This document shows, piece by piece, positions 36,055-48,391 of a stretch of 50,757 nt of DNA. The notes under the pieces are model-generated. The model was not told where the DNA came from, made no database searches, and saw only the letters and a list, made by a program, of their open reading frames with translations. How positions within the stretch are numbered: the first letter of the stretch is position 1; each line of letters starts with the position of its first letter. This DNA is from an uncultured Roseiarcus sp. (GTDB taxonomy: Bacteria; Pseudomonadota; Alphaproteobacteria; Rhizobiales; Beijerinckiaceae): positions 1-50,757 of the forward strand of contig CAMFKX010000007.1 of assembly GCA_945957375.1 (NCBI GenBank), given 5' to 3'. The position numbers were made by a program, and so were the translations under genes.

Positions 36055-36548
36055 ACCGCTGGGGCCTCGCTCTGCTTCTCCTGGCCTGGCTCGCGCTCGG
36101 CGTCGGCGGCAAGATCCTGCGGTATTCGCCCGAAGCCGAAGGGACCGAACACCGCAGCGAACGTCTCGTGCGGACGTTCCTCGAAGACCGTGGATGGACG
36201 TTCGCCGGCCGCAAGCCGCTGACGGCGGCCGGGTTGTATTCGGTGCAGTCCTTCACCAAGCCCGGTTGCCCCCATCCGCTCCGGATCGCCGTGCTCGGCG
36301 CCGCGAGCGACGTCTTCGACGTCGTCGCCTCGAGCCTGGGAGCAGACGTCGCATTCTTCAATGACGGCGAGTTTTCACCGCGGCCGTCAAAGACAGCCTA
36401 CGTAACCCGCGCCGCGCGCGCGGGCTTCAACCTGGCGTCGAACAGGGTCCTTCTCCCTCTCGTCGTCGCCCCGGCCCCGAAACCCGACGATCCGTCGCCC
36501 TGCGCTCCACCGCCGCCAGGCGAGTGGTCGCAGATCGGCGCCGAATGA
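36051..36548 (+). CDS. EpsI-like exosortase-associated small protein
   Basis: GTG start overlaps exosortase stop; single N-terminal TM 'MNRWGLALLLLAWLALGVGGKILRY'; position downstream of exosortase. Confidence 0.5.
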   Translation: MNRWGLALLLLAWLALGVGGKILRYSPEAEGTEHRSERLVRTFLEDRGWTFAGRKPLTAAGLYSVQSFTKPGCPHPLRIAVLGAASDVFDVVASSLGADVAFFNDGEFSPRPSKTAYVTRAARAGFNLASNRVLLPLVVAPAPKPDDPSPCAPPPPGEWSQIGAE

Positions 36549-39500
36549 CAATGGCGTCAGCCAGCGCCTCCCTCTCGGCGAATCCAGAGCCGCGGCGGCT
36601 TCTCTCCGAACCGTCGCCGAACGTTGCGGCTCAGCCTCCGCATCCGGGCGCAGGCTCGGTCGCCCGCGGCTGGCGGTTGCCGACGATCTCGCGCGAGACG
36701 CGCTGGATCGCCGGTTTCGCGTTCGCGTTGATCGTCGCGGTCTGGATCGCGGTCGCCCTCCTGATCGTCAAAGCGCGATCGCAGGCGATCGCGGAAAACT
36801 ACCGCGAGGAGTACGCGTCCGCGGCGGTGTTCGCCGAACAGGCGACGCGCACCATCCGCCTGCTCGATTCGGTCATGCAGCTCGTCGCCCATGAACTGGC
36901 GAAATCGCCCACGCCGAATCGCCTGAAGGAGCTCGCCGACGAGAAAGTCATCAACCTCGACACCCTTGTGCTGATGAGCTTCGTCGACGCGGAAGGGCGA
37001 ACCGTGGGCTCCACGCTCGGGCCCGACGTGAAGCGAACGGACCTCTCCGACCGGGAACACATCCGCGCCCAGCTCGATCGCAGGATCGACGGCCTCTTCG
37101 TCGGCAAGCCGGTGCTCGGGCGCGTCTCGGGCAAGTGGTCCATCCAGCTCACCCGAAGGGTCGAGGACGCGGGCGGCCACACGCTGGGCGTTCTCGTCGC
37201 GTCGATCGATCCGCATTATTTCGAGCGGTTCTGGTCGCGGGCGGAAGCCTCGCGAAAGGACGTGGACGAACTGATCGGACTGGACGGCGTCGTGCGCGCG
37301 CGATCGGCCGACGTCGAATCGGCGCTCGCCGATCGCGAGCGCCGCGACGCGATCGTGGCGGCGGCGGCGGGCAAGTCCAACGGCTTCGTCGAAATGCGCG
37401 ACAGGGAAGGCCGGGCCTGGCTCACCGCCTTCGTGCGGCTCGAGGAGCTTCCGCTGCTGGTCAGCGCCGCGGTGACGGCGAGGAGCGCCCTGGCGCAAAG
37501 CTGGCCCGCGGTGGCGACCTACGCCAGCTTCGGCGCAGCGATGTCCCTGATGGTTCTGGGTTTCAGCGCCCTGCTCATCCGCCTTGCGGAACAGCTCAGG
37601 GCGCGAATCGATCAGGCGCAATTGGCGGAAAAGCGGATGCGCCTCGCCATCGAGACGATTCCGGACGGCTTCGCCCTGTTCGACGCAGACGATCGTCTGA
37701 CCGTCTGCAATGAGGCGTACCGAAAAATCTACACGACGACCGAAGACAAGATCCGTCCCGGAACCACGTTCGAGGAATTGCTGCGCGCGGGCCTCGAGCG
37801 CGGGCAGTACGTCGAGGCGCGCGGGCGCGAGGCGCAATGGCTGGAGCAGCGGGTCGCCGAACATCGCAACCCCTCGCGCGCGTTCGAGCAGCTGACCGAC
37901 GCGGGCCGATGGCTGCGGATCGAGGAGCGCAGGACCGCCGACGGAAGCATCGTCGGCCTGAGATCCGACATCACCGCGCTGAAGCAGCGCGAGTTCGAAC
38001 TCGCGCGGCAGACGGCGTTGCTGCAGACCACCCTTCAGAACATCGGCGAAGGCGTCGCGGTCTATGACAAGGACCGCAAGCTGATCGCCTGGAACGATCT
38101 GTGCGCGGACCTGTTGCAGACGCCTCGCGAGCTGTTTCGCGCCGGCGCGACGTTTGATCGCGTCATCCGCTTTCAGGCCGCGCGCGGCGACTTCGGGCCC
38201 ATGCGCGAAGCCGAGGCGGCCCGTCGGATCGCGGCCTTCCACACGACCGCGCCCTGGACCCGGGAGCGGCGCCGGCAAGACGGGCGCGCGATCGAGGTCC
38301 ATTGCCGTCCGATGCCGGACGGCGGCGCTGTCTTTCTGTACCGCGACCTGACCGAACGCAGCGATTATGAATCCCGCCTCAACGAGGCGTTGCGCAAGGC
38401 TCAGGACGGAAACCGAGCCAAATCGGAATTCCTGGCGATGATCAGCCACGAGATCCGGACGCCGATGAATGCGATTATCGGCATGTCGAGCCTGCTCGGC
38501 GAGCGCGATCTCGAGCCGACCGAGCAGCGCTACGCGCAAGTGATCCGCGAAGCCGGCGAAAAGCTTCTCGCCATTATCGAGGGCCTGCTGGATTTCTCCC
38601 GGCTCGAATCCGGAAGGCTGGCTTTGGAGACGAAACCGTTCGACGTTCGTCGGATCGTCGCGAGCGTGGTCGAGATCGCCCGAGCCCAGCCGAACGCGGC
38701 GACGGTCGACATCGCCGCTTTCGTCGACCCGGCGGCGCCGGCTCTGCTCGACGGAGACGGGGGCCGGATCAGCCAGATCATGCTCAACCTCGTCGGCAAC
38801 GCGGTGAAATTCACGGCGCAGGGAAGCGTGACGATCCGCGTTCGTCTCGTCGGCGACACCAAGAGCGGCGAGATGGTCCTGCGGTGTGAGATCGAGGACA
38901 CCGGGCCCGGGATCGCCCCGTCGCTTCAGGAGCGTCTGTTTCACCCGTTCGAGCGCGGGCCCACGCTCGGCGAGCCGGCCGCCCCGGGAACCGGGCTGGG
39001 CCTGGCCATCTGCCGCCGCCTGGTGGACCTGATGCAAGGTCAACTGGGCGTCGAGAGCGAAGTCGGGTCCGGCAGCACTTTCTGGTTCGAGATTCCCGTT
39101 CGCGCCGCGCCGCCGGGGTTCTCGAGCGCGCCGGGCGCCGCAGCGTCGAAACGCCGGTCACGGAGCCTCAAGATCCTCGTCGCCGAGGATATCGAAGCGA
39201 ACCGGACGGTCATCGGGGCGATGCTGCAGAAGTTCGGCCATGATACGGATATGGTCGAGGACGGGGAACAGGCGGTCGCCGCGGCGCTGGCAGGTCAGTA
39301 CGACGTGATCCTGATGGACGTTCAAATGCCGCGCATGAACGGACTGGACGCCATTCGCGCCATCCGGCAACGTGGCGGACATCACGGGCGCGTTCCGATC
39401 GTGGCCGTTACGGCGTTCGCCCAGGAAAGCGATAGAGAGGAAGCCATGAACGCGGGAGCCGACGGTTATCTGACAAAGCCGGTTCGCACGAACGAACTTC

Positions 39501-39895
39501 GTTCGACGCTCGATGGGGTCGCCGGCCAGAGCGGCGGCGCGGAAAGCGCGCCGGCGGCTGCGGACGCATTCGACGAATCCGCCCTGGCGGAATTGCGCGA
39601 AGACCTCGGCGACGAGAGCTTCGAAAGGTTGCTCGGGAAATGCGTCGAGGACGTTCGGGAGCGGCTCGACCGGCTGAAGCAGTGCGCGAGCGCGAGCGAC
39701 GGCAAGCAGATCCGCGCCATCGCGCACCAGCTCAAGGGCCTGTTCGCCCAGTTCGGCGCGCTGGCGGCGGCGGCCGCGGCCTCGGCGACCGAGCTCGGCG
39801 GCGAAGAAGCGAGCGCCGACAATCTCGCGGCGCTGGAACGAACGGCGGCGGTCGCCCTGCAGCGTTTCGAGACGATGCGGAGCGCGGGCTCCTGA
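36545..39895 (+). CDS. Hybrid histidine kinase (periplasmic PDC-like sensor, PAS, HisKA, HATPase, REC, Hpt)
   Basis: '[23 protein letters not shown]', 'GTGLGLAICRRLVDLM', 'KILVAEDIEANRTVIGAML...VILMDVQMPRMNGLDAI', Hpt 'IRAIAHQLKGLFAQFGA'; ATG overlaps upstream stop. Confidence 0.94.
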   Translation: MTMASASASLSANPEPRRLLSEPSPNVAAQPPHPGAGSVARGWRLPTISRETRWIAGFAFALIVAVWIAVALLIVKARSQAIAENYREEYASAAVFAEQATRTIRLLDSVMQLVAHELAKSPTPNRLKELADEKVINLDTLVLMSFVDAEGRTVGSTLGPDVKRTDLSDREHIRAQLDRRIDGLFVGKPVLGRVSGKWSIQLTRRVEDAGGHTLGVLVASIDPHYFERFWSRAEASRKDVDELIGLDGVVRARSADVESALADRERRDAIVAAAAGKSNGFVEMRDREGRAWLTAFVRLEELPLLVSAAVTARSALAQSWPAVATYASFGAAMSLMVLGFSALLIRLAEQLRARIDQAQLAEKRMRLAIETIPDGFALFDADDRLTVCNEAYRKIYTTTEDKIRPGTTFEELLRAGLERGQYVEARGREAQWLEQRVAEHRNPSRAFEQLTDAGRWLRIEERRTADGSIVGLRSDITALKQREFELARQTALLQTTLQNIGEGVAVYDKDRKLIAWNDLCADLLQTPRELFRAGATFDRVIRFQAARGDFGPMREAEAARRIAAFHTTAPWTRERRRQDGRAIEVHCRPMPDGGAVFLYRDLTERSDYESRLNEALRKAQDGNRAKSEFLAMISHEIRTPMNAIIGMSSLLGERDLEPTEQRYAQVIREAGEKLLAIIEGLLDFSRLESGRLALETKPFDVRRIVASVVEIARAQPNAATVDIAAFVDPAAPALLDGDGGRISQIMLNLVGNAVKFTAQGSVTIRVRLVGDTKSGEMVLRCEIEDTGPGIAPSLQERLFHPFERGPTLGEPAAPGTGLGLAICRRLVDLMQGQLGVESEVGSGSTFWFEIPVRAAPPGFSSAPGAAASKRRSRSLKILVAEDIEANRTVIGAMLQKFGHDTDMVEDGEQAVAAALAGQYDVILMDVQMPRMNGLDAIRAIRQRGGHHGRVPIVAVTAFAQESDREEAMNAGADGYLTKPVRTNELRSTLDGVAGQSGGAESAPAAADAFDESALAELREDLGDESFERLLGKCVEDVRERLDRLKQCASASDGKQIRAIAHQLKGLFAQFGALAAAAAASATELGGEEASADNLAALERTAAVALQRFETMRSAGS

Positions 39896-39934
39896 AGCGC
39901 GCCGAGGCGCCTGACCTTCGCTGCGGCCGGCGGA

Positions 39935-42900
39935 TCAGGCGGTCGCCCTGAACCGGCTGTTGACCGCCTCGAGCGCCGAAATCAGCTTTCTCCGGCTGAT
40001 CGGCTTGGAGACGAAGTCGTCCATTCCGGCGTCCCGGCAAGCCTGCTCTTCGGTCGCCATGACCCCCGCGGTCATGGCGACGATGCGAACCTCACGCTTG
40101 GCGCCGGGCATTGCGCGAATGTGTCGCGTCGCCTCCAATCCGTCCATCCTCGACATGCGAACGTCCATGAAGATGAGGTCGTAGTCGTTCGCCTTCACCA
40201 TCGAGAGCGCCTCTTCGCCGTCGGCCGCGAGTTCGACGCTGTGGCCAAGCCGTGTGAGGAGTCCGCAGAGGACCTCCTGATTGGTCGGCGTGTCGTCGAC
40301 CACCAGGATATGGAGCGCCGGTCCGGTCGGCGCGCTCGGCTCGACCGGCGTCGACACGTTTCGCCCGAGGTCGTCGAGCGCTCGCCGGACGCGCGAAGGC
40401 GTCAGCGCGCCGCCGATGGCGAGCGCCGCCGCCGAAACGATTCCCGGCTTTAGGCCGAAGACGACGACCGGCGTCCCCTGCCCGACGGTTTCGGCCTCCG
40501 ACGCGTCGACGAACACGATCTCGGCCGCTCCGGGCTCGACGATGTCGCAACCGCAGTAGAGGAGGACGTCCAGCGCCGAATTCCGCCCCCGCTCCGGTTG
40601 GCAGAGGAGCGCAGCTTGCGTTCTGGGCGATTCCGCAGGGACCTCGCCCCCGAAAACCGGTCCGACCGGCGTCTCGAACCAGAACAGGCTGCCCTCGCCC
40701 TCCCGGCTCTCGAAATCGATCTCCCCGCCCATCGCCAGCACAAGGCGACGGCTGATCGCGAGCCCGAGGCCGGCCCCGCCGAATTTGCGGGAAACCGACG
40801 CGTCCGCCTGGCTGAACACCTGAAACAGGCGAGAGCGTCTGCCCTCGGGCACCCCGATTCCCGTGTCGGCGACCTCGAACCGCAGCCGGTCGGGCCGCAC
40901 GCCGATCAACCGAATGGTCACGCTGCCGCTCGAGGTGAACTTCACCGCGTTTCCAGTCAGATTGAACAAGATCTGCCGCAGCCGGGTCTGGTCGCCGAGC
41001 GCCCGCTCCACCCTCTGGCCGCGGATGTCGAGCTCCAGCCGGATGCCCTTTCGCGACGCCACCGACTCCATGATTTCGAGCACGTTCTCGGTGAGCGAAA
41101 CGGGGTCGAATTCGCGATGCTCGACCTCCAGCAGGCCGGCCTCGAGCCGACTGAAGTCGAGAATGTCGCCGATCAGCTCGATCAGCGCCTCGCCGGATTG
41201 ACGGATCGTCTGAACATAGCGCTTCTGCTCCGGCGACAGCGGGGTGTCCTCCAGCAGGGCGCTCATGCCGATCACGCCGTTCATCGGCGTCCGGATCTCG
41301 TGGCTCATGGTGGCGAGAAAATCGGTCTTGGCCTGATTGGCGCGGTCGGCCTCGTCCCGCGCGGCGGCCAGTTCGGCTCTCGCCTGACGCGCCGCCGTAA
41401 CGTCGCGATGAACGCCGATCAACCGGGTCGGCGTTCCGTCGGGGCCGCGCTCGATGACCTTTCCGACGGTCCTGATCCAGGTCCAGCTTCCGTCCTTTCG
41501 CCGCAAGCGGAATTCGGCCTCGATCAAGTCGGTGCGCCCCGCCCGGTGCTCTTCCGACGCTCGCGCATAGTCGGCGACGTCTTCCGGATGGATAAGCGAC
41601 AGGAACGTCGCGCCGGTCGCCGGCAGCTCGCCGGGCTGGTAGCCGAGCATCGTGTACCAGGTCTCCGAGTACACCGCCTTGTCGGTGACCGGATCATAGT
41701 CCCAAAGCCCGGTCGAGGCGGCGCTGAGGGCGACGGCGAGGCGCTGTTCGCTGCTGCGAAGATCGAGCTCGAGCTGCTTGGCTTCGGTGATGTCGGTGGA
41801 AATGTCGATGAATTGCCCGATCCGGCCTTCGCTGTCTCGCAGCGGCACGATCGTCGACTGGAGCCAGTAGATCTCCCCGGAAGCCGCCCGGTTGCACATC
41901 TCGCCGTTCCAGACCTCGCCCGAGGTGATCGTGCGCCAGAGTGCGTCGTAGAACGCGCGGTCGTGGCGACCCGACAGCAGGAGGTTGTGCCGGGCGCCGA
42001 TGAGCCGGTCGCGCGGGAAGCCGGACCGGCGACAGAACCTGTCGTTGGCGTACACGATCCGCCCGTCGGTGTCGGCGATGCTGACGATTGCGTGCTGGTC
42101 GAGCGCGAACTTCTGATCCCTGAGCGCCTTGTCGCGGTCGGCGACGAGCCGGCGCTGCAGGGAACTTTGAACCATCGCGAACCCGCACGCGAAGGCGGTC
42201 ATCGCCAGCCCGCCAAGCAGGATCAAGTACGCGCTGATCCCGCCCTGGCGGGCGACGTAGCGCTCGGTGGGAGCGATGCGGAGCACCCATTTTCGCCCGG
42301 CGAATTCGATCCGGGCCTCGGCCAGAAGGTCGGAATTGGCGAAGCCGAAATTGCGCGATACCCGAATGTCGCGACGGAACGGCCTCGGCGACGTTCCGGT
42401 GTCGGCGTCGAGGATCGCCGGCTTGTCGGGATCGGTCTCGTCGACCAGCCAGTGGTTCAGGTCGCTCATGTCCCGCCCGCGCAGGGCGACGTCGAGAACG
42501 TTCGGAACGGCGATCACGCCGAGCGCGAAGCCCTTGAGGTCCGCGTCGGCGGCGGCGGCGGGCCGCCCGAAGACCGGAATATAGAGCAGTATCCCGGTTT
42601 CGCCGTTCTGCACCAGCTTCACCTTCGCCGTCGCGACCGGGGACCCGGTTTCCTCGGCAAGGAGAAGAGCGGCGTGGCGTTCGGCGTTCGAGGCGACATC
42701 GTAGCCCAGGGCGCTCTCGTTGCCGTTCAACGGGTAGACGAAGCCGACCGGGAAATAGTCGGCGCGGCCGCCGGCGGGGACGACTTTGCCGTCCACCCGT
42801 TCAAACACGCGATAGTCCTGTCCCCACTGCGCCTGCATCCGCGCTTCGAACGCCTGCAGTTCGGCGTGAGGAACGCGGGGGATCCATTCGATCGCCTGAA

Positions 42901-43759
42901 TGCCGAGACCGAAGGCGAGCACGCGTCGCGCGACGGCGTGAAGTTGCTGGAAGTCGTGATTGGACGAGCCTTCGAACAGGCCGGCCAGCCCGCCGACCGC
43001 GTTGGTCGCCAGCGCGAGCGTGTTGTCGATGCGCGCCGCAAGCTCATGCGTGACCTCGGCGAGCCTTTCCGCCTGCGCATTGCGTTCGGCCGTGGCGTCG
43101 ATGGCGAAAATCGCCGTCGATGCGGTCAGGGCGAACGCCGCCGTCGTCGCGACCGGCGCGCAGCGGCGCAACCGCTCTCCCGGCGGCGCCCGGAGGAAGA
43201 TGATGAGCACGGGCGTGAAAGCGATGACGCCGACCGCCTCCTGGGTTCCTCTCATCGCCCAGTAGAGCGGAACTTGCCCGAACGTCAGGCGGCCCGCGGC
43301 GAAAAACGCCGAACACACCAGAAACGCGCCGCAAGCGCCTGCAAACGCGCCGAGCGCGACAAACCACGCCACCGAGCGCGGTCCGGTCCGCGCGTAGGGA
43401 AACGCGCGAAAGCGACGGAAGAGCCAGGCGCCGAACAGAGCTTGCAGCGCCGCCGCGGCGGCCACGGCCGCCGAAGCCGCGAGAGCCTGCGCGATCGTGT
43501 CCGGGTCGGAAAGACCATAGCCGCTCAGGGAACGCAGCACGAAAGCGCCGAGCGCGACGCCGAGCGCGGCGCTGGGTCCATAGAGGGCCGTGGCGGCCAT
43601 GGCCACGCCCGCCGGGGGCCAAAAAACCAGGGCGCCGCCAAGCGCGCTGGACGCCACGAGGCTCGCCGCGCCGACGGCGCAGTAGACCACGGCGGTCAGG
43701 ATCGCCGGCTGCCGCGCGAGAGAGAAGGCCCGACGGGCGACGTGGTCGATCAGACCCAT
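39935..43759 (-). CDS. Hybrid histidine kinase with MASE1-like and CHASE sensor, PAS domains, HisKA, HATPase, REC
   Basis: N-term multi-TM MASE1-like; CHASE '[37 protein letters not shown]...[22 protein letters not shown]'; '[23 protein letters not shown]'; '[14 protein letters not shown]...[15 protein letters not shown]'. Confidence 0.94.
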   Translation of the reverse strand: MGLIDHVARRAFSLARQPAILTAVVYCAVGAASLVASSALGGALVFWPPAGVAMAATALYGPSAALGVALGAFVLRSLSGYGLSDPDTIAQALAASAAVAAAAALQALFGAWLFRRFRAFPYARTGPRSVAWFVALGAFAGACGAFLVCSAFFAAGRLTFGQVPLYWAMRGTQEAVGVIAFTPVLIIFLRAPPGERLRRCAPVATTAAFALTASTAIFAIDATAERNAQAERLAEVTHELAARIDNTLALATNAVGGLAGLFEGSSNHDFQQLHAVARRVLAFGLGIQAIEWIPRVPHAELQAFEARMQAQWGQDYRVFERVDGKVVPAGGRADYFPVGFVYPLNGNESALGYDVASNAERHAALLLAEETGSPVATAKVKLVQNGETGILLYIPVFGRPAAAADADLKGFALGVIAVPNVLDVALRGRDMSDLNHWLVDETDPDKPAILDADTGTSPRPFRRDIRVSRNFGFANSDLLAEARIEFAGRKWVLRIAPTERYVARQGGISAYLILLGGLAMTAFACGFAMVQSSLQRRLVADRDKALRDQKFALDQHAIVSIADTDGRIVYANDRFCRRSGFPRDRLIGARHNLLLSGRHDRAFYDALWRTITSGEVWNGEMCNRAASGEIYWLQSTIVPLRDSEGRIGQFIDISTDITEAKQLELDLRSSEQRLAVALSAASTGLWDYDPVTDKAVYSETWYTMLGYQPGELPATGATFLSLIHPEDVADYARASEEHRAGRTDLIEAEFRLRRKDGSWTWIRTVGKVIERGPDGTPTRLIGVHRDVTAARQARAELAAARDEADRANQAKTDFLATMSHEIRTPMNGVIGMSALLEDTPLSPEQKRYVQTIRQSGEALIELIGDILDFSRLEAGLLEVEHREFDPVSLTENVLEIMESVASRKGIRLELDIRGQRVERALGDQTRLRQILFNLTGNAVKFTSSGSVTIRLIGVRPDRLRFEVADTGIGVPEGRRSRLFQVFSQADASVSRKFGGAGLGLAISRRLVLAMGGEIDFESREGEGSLFWFETPVGPVFGGEVPAESPRTQAALLCQPERGRNSALDVLLYCGCDIVEPGAAEIVFVDASEAETVGQGTPVVVFGLKPGIVSAAALAIGGALTPSRVRRALDDLGRNVSTPVEPSAPTGPALHILVVDDTPTNQEVLCGLLTRLGHSVELAADGEEALSMVKANDYDLIFMDVRMSRMDGLEATRHIRAMPGAKREVRIVAMTAGVMATEEQACRDAGMDDFVSKPISRRKLISALEAVNSRFRATA

Positions 43760-43942
43760 CTCAAGCGAACGCCCCTCCCCGAATATTGTCTGCGGTCACA
43801 TGGAATGAGGTCGCGCGACCGCCCCCGGGCCGGCGGCCAGCGCTGGCCGCGTGCTTCAGGCGGTCGACCGTATCTTCCCTTCAAGCTGCGCGAAAGCAAT
43901 CGTTTTTCACGCTCTTCTTATGAAATTCTATCGGCTCCGATA

Positions 43943-44473
43943 TCAGACTCTGGCGGCCCGCCAGGTCGGGCCGCCGGGCCCGAACGCCGGCTCGATGCGG
44001 AACTGATCGGCCGCGGTCATCCTTCCCAGAGGGACCGCCTCGTCCGGCATGACGAGCGTCGCATCTTCGCCGAGGAACATGACCACGTGGCGGCGCTCGG
44101 ACAGGATCGTGCGCGCGAGGCTGCGCAGCCCGCTGAAATAGGGCTCTCTACGCCAGGCGCCCGGCGAGCCGGGATCGACCTGGCCGTATACGAAACCGTT
44201 CGGCGGGAAGATCGACAGCACGAACTTGGCCTGATCCGGCCGCCACGCCTCGGGCAGCGACCCGTCGCTCATCCAGAGGCAATAGAACCGGCGGCACTGC
44301 TCCGGCGGCGCGTCGTGGATCTTGCAGCCCCGGCCCGGCGTGCAATGACCGCACCACACGCCCGGCGGCTTTTCCAGCTCGGGCAGCGCGTACACCTTGC
44401 AGCAGAGCGCGCAGGCTCCGCACGCCCGTCCTGGCGCCGCCTCGTAAGGCGCGACGACCATCGTCGAAGTCAT
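43943..44473 (-). CDS. YkgJ-family-like cysteine-cluster protein
   Basis: 'CGACALCCKVY...WCGHCTPGRGCKIHDAPPEQCRRFYC'. Confidence 0.8.
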   Translation of the reverse strand: MTSTMVVAPYEAAPGRACGACALCCKVYALPELEKPPGVWCGHCTPGRGCKIHDAPPEQCRRFYCLWMSDGSLPEAWRPDQAKFVLSIFPPNGFVYGQVDPGSPGAWRREPYFSGLRSLARTILSERRHVVMFLGEDATLVMPDEAVPLGRMTAADQFRIEPAFGPGGPTWRAARV

Positions 44474-44550
44474 GGGATTTCCTGTCGAATCGAGGCCGGA
44501 CCGCTAGCGCGGCGGGGCGATGCTGGCAAGACCGCGCAGCGTCGCGGGAG

Positions 44551-44958
44551 TCAGTCGCGCGCTGCGGAGAACAGATATTCCACGCTGTCGAACGAATCGA
44601 CCGGGAAGCCGTAGAAAAAGCGCAGCGTCGCCGTCCCGGTCTGGCGGATCCCGTGCTCGGCCATTCCCGGGATGAACACCGCCGAGCCCGCCGCGACCGC
44701 CTTCTCGACGCCGTTGAGCGTGACGACGCCGGTCCCGGCGAAGACATAGTAGATCTCGGGCGGCGCGTGACGATGCAACCCGAGCCAGTCGCCGGGCCCG
44801 AGATCGGCGACGCCGCAGGTGATCCCGTCGGTCGGCGTGCCCCCTTTCGAGAACAGCGTCCGCCAGCGAATGCGCCCCTTGACCGGATCGTCCCACCCGT
44901 CGCGCGTCGCATCGGCTTCATCGAGGATGAGCGGTTGGGATGCGGCGTTGCCGGTCAT
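44551..44958 (-). CDS. Cupin-domain protein
   Basis: 'GLHRHAPPEIYYVFAGTGVVTLNGVEKAVAAGSAVFIPGMAEHGIRQTG'. Confidence 0.88.
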   Translation of the reverse strand: MTGNAASQPLILDEADATRDGWDDPVKGRIRWRTLFSKGGTPTDGITCGVADLGPGDWLGLHRHAPPEIYYVFAGTGVVTLNGVEKAVAAGSAVFIPGMAEHGIRQTGTATLRFFYGFPVDSFDSVEYLFSAARD

Positions 44959-45337
44959 GAGGCTTCCTCCGTGGCGTCCAGGCTCCGCTTGCGACCGTTA
45001 CGTTGATCGGGAGCAGGTAAGGTTTGCAGACTGGCCGGAAATATGTCCGCCGCGAGCCGTTGAAACCACGACGGTTATCTTCAGGATATGCAGGCGATCC
45101 AGGCGGCGCTCCCAACTCCCAATTTCGGCGACACTCCAATCCTTTCCGCGATTTGGCAATCCGTTGCGCCGGAGGCGCTTCCGCGCAAGCCGCCGGAGCA
45201 GAAAAGCCAGCGCTCGCCGCGACGATGTCGGCTGACGGCTCATTTTTCCTCGCCTGATTCTCGTCGCGATCGTGGTGATCCGACTTTCGTCGAGCTCCGT
45301 AGCCAGTTCGTTACAATAGACTCAGTGGAGTGTGACC

Positions 45338-45439
45338 ATGAAGGTTTTCCTGGAAGGCTCGGTCAAGGAAAAGATCGCCCTCTGGCTGATGGTCGGAGCA
45401 ACGCTCCTGCCTCTCGTGCCGTATGCGATGAGCAACTAG
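45338..45439 (+). CDS. Possible 33-aa hydrophobic microprotein
   Basis: MKVFLEGSVKEKIALWLMVGATLLPLVPYAMSN; upstream GTGGAG; below ORF-track size cutoff. Confidence 0.4.
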   Translation: MKVFLEGSVKEKIALWLMVGATLLPLVPYAMSN

Positions 45440-45636
45440 CTCCAGCGATACCCTTGCGACGGAACATTTTCGTCGACAGGACGCTATCTAGGCACATGTG
45501 AAGCAAAAATATCTGGCGGAGGCAGGATGCATTGCCTCCGCCACAACTCTCTATTTTCTTCTAGGCGACGCAACGCCTTGGGGTAGCGCCTGCTTGGGCG
45601 CTTTCCGAACGGAAATCGAGGAATCGACGCCGGCGC

Positions 45637-45726
45637 TGGCGGAAGGAGTGAGATTCGAACTCACGGTGGGGTTGCCCCCACGGCGGTTTTCAAGACCGCT
45701 GCCTTAAACCACTCGGCCATCCTTCC
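45637..45726 (-). tRNA. tRNA-Ser (anticodon UGA)
   Basis: Minus strand GGAAGGATGGCCGAGTGGTTTAAGGCAGCGGTCTTGAAAACCGCC...GGTTCGAATCTCACTCCTTCCGCCA-type fold with long variable arm and encoded CCA (T-arm reads GAGTTCGAATCTC). Confidence 0.97.
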
Positions 45727-45875
45727 AAGCCGTTGCCGATGTCGCCGCCACGGCTTTCAGCCGCGGCGCTGTCGGGCTTTGCGATGGCGTCTACAACCGG
45801 GAGCGAACCAGCGTCAATGGAGCAGGTCGGCGAACGGCGGACAGGCGAACGCCCGAGCCCGACGAGGCCGCGAAC

Positions 45876-46106
45876 CTATTTCTTGATCGTCGCGTTGGCG
45901 ATGTGGCCGAGCCCGGCGCCGAGCCCCGCGCCGATCAGCGCCCCGACGATCGGCCCGACGCCGAGCGCCAACCCGGCCACCGCGCCGACCGACGCCCCGC
46001 CGGCGGCTCCCGCCCCGAGGCTCTCACGCTCGATCGCCCGATCGGCCGCCGCCTGCTCGGCCTGACCCGCTGGCTTGCCTTGGCCAGTCTGCGCGACTTG
46101 CGCCAT
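45876..46106 (-). CDS. Glycine-zipper small membrane protein
   Basis: 'GAGAAGGASVGAVAGLALGVGPIVGALIGAGLGAGLGHI'. Confidence 0.6.
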   Translation of the reverse strand: MAQVAQTGQGKPAGQAEQAAADRAIERESLGAGAAGGASVGAVAGLALGVGPIVGALIGAGLGAGLGHIANATIKK

Positions 46107-46107
46107 A

Positions 46108-46530
46108 TCAGGAAACCTTCTTGCCATTCGCAACCGCCAGGCGGCAAAGAAACACCACCGCCGCCAGCAAAATGAACGTCATCTGCCAGAGCGTCGTTCC
46201 GGCGTGGAACTTGGGATCGTGACGCCAGATTACAATAAAGGAGGCGTAAACGGCAACGGAAATCGCGGCGACGATCAGGCCAAAGCCAAGCGCCGGATGC
46301 TTGGGAAGCTTGGGCCAGAAGTCATGCATTGTCACACAGATCAAAGTGAAGCAGTAAAAGGCGAGCGCCCAGGGACTTACGTCGTCGAAGACGATGGCCC
46401 AGTCGATCGGAAAGCTGCTCGGACCCATCTGCCACAGCCAGACCACGGCGGCCGAGATCGCAATGGGCACGCAGATCGGCGCAAACACCTGCCACCCCAG
46501 CCAATCCCATTGCCATGTCCTGGGATCCAT
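46108..46530 (-). CDS. Hypothetical multi-TM membrane protein
   Basis: Hydrophobic segments; MDPRTWQWDWLGWQVFAPICVPIAISAAVVWLW... Confidence 0.65.
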   Translation of the reverse strand: MDPRTWQWDWLGWQVFAPICVPIAISAAVVWLWQMGPSSFPIDWAIVFDDVSPWALAFYCFTLICVTMHDFWPKLPKHPALGFGLIVAAISVAVYASFIVIWRHDPKFHAGTTLWQMTFILLAAVVFLCRLAVANGKKVS

Positions 46531-46618
46531 CAGCCCATCCGTCCGCCGCTCCGTCACATCGGATTCATCCAGAGACCGCGAGCGCGCTCAAGGCGTCGCG
46601 TCCAACCTGCCCCCAAAC

Positions 46619-48259
<1,641 letters not shown>

Positions 48260-48391
48260 TTAGCCGATCGCATTCGATTCGGCGAGGAGATATTGCGGTC
48301 GTCGCTCGCCGGGCGCACGAGGCGTCATTCGGGACCCGCCCAAGTCGCGCTCGGGCGGATCCGGCGTCGACTTTCCGGACGCCCTAATGTA

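Noticed and set aside
40598-44614. 1338-aa plus-strand ORF
   Set aside because: Shadow ORF opposite the MASE1/CHASE kinase, whose frame has full domain motifs
45154-45167. TTGGCAATCCGTTGCG near the microprotein
   Set aside because: Also one base short in -24/-12 spacing
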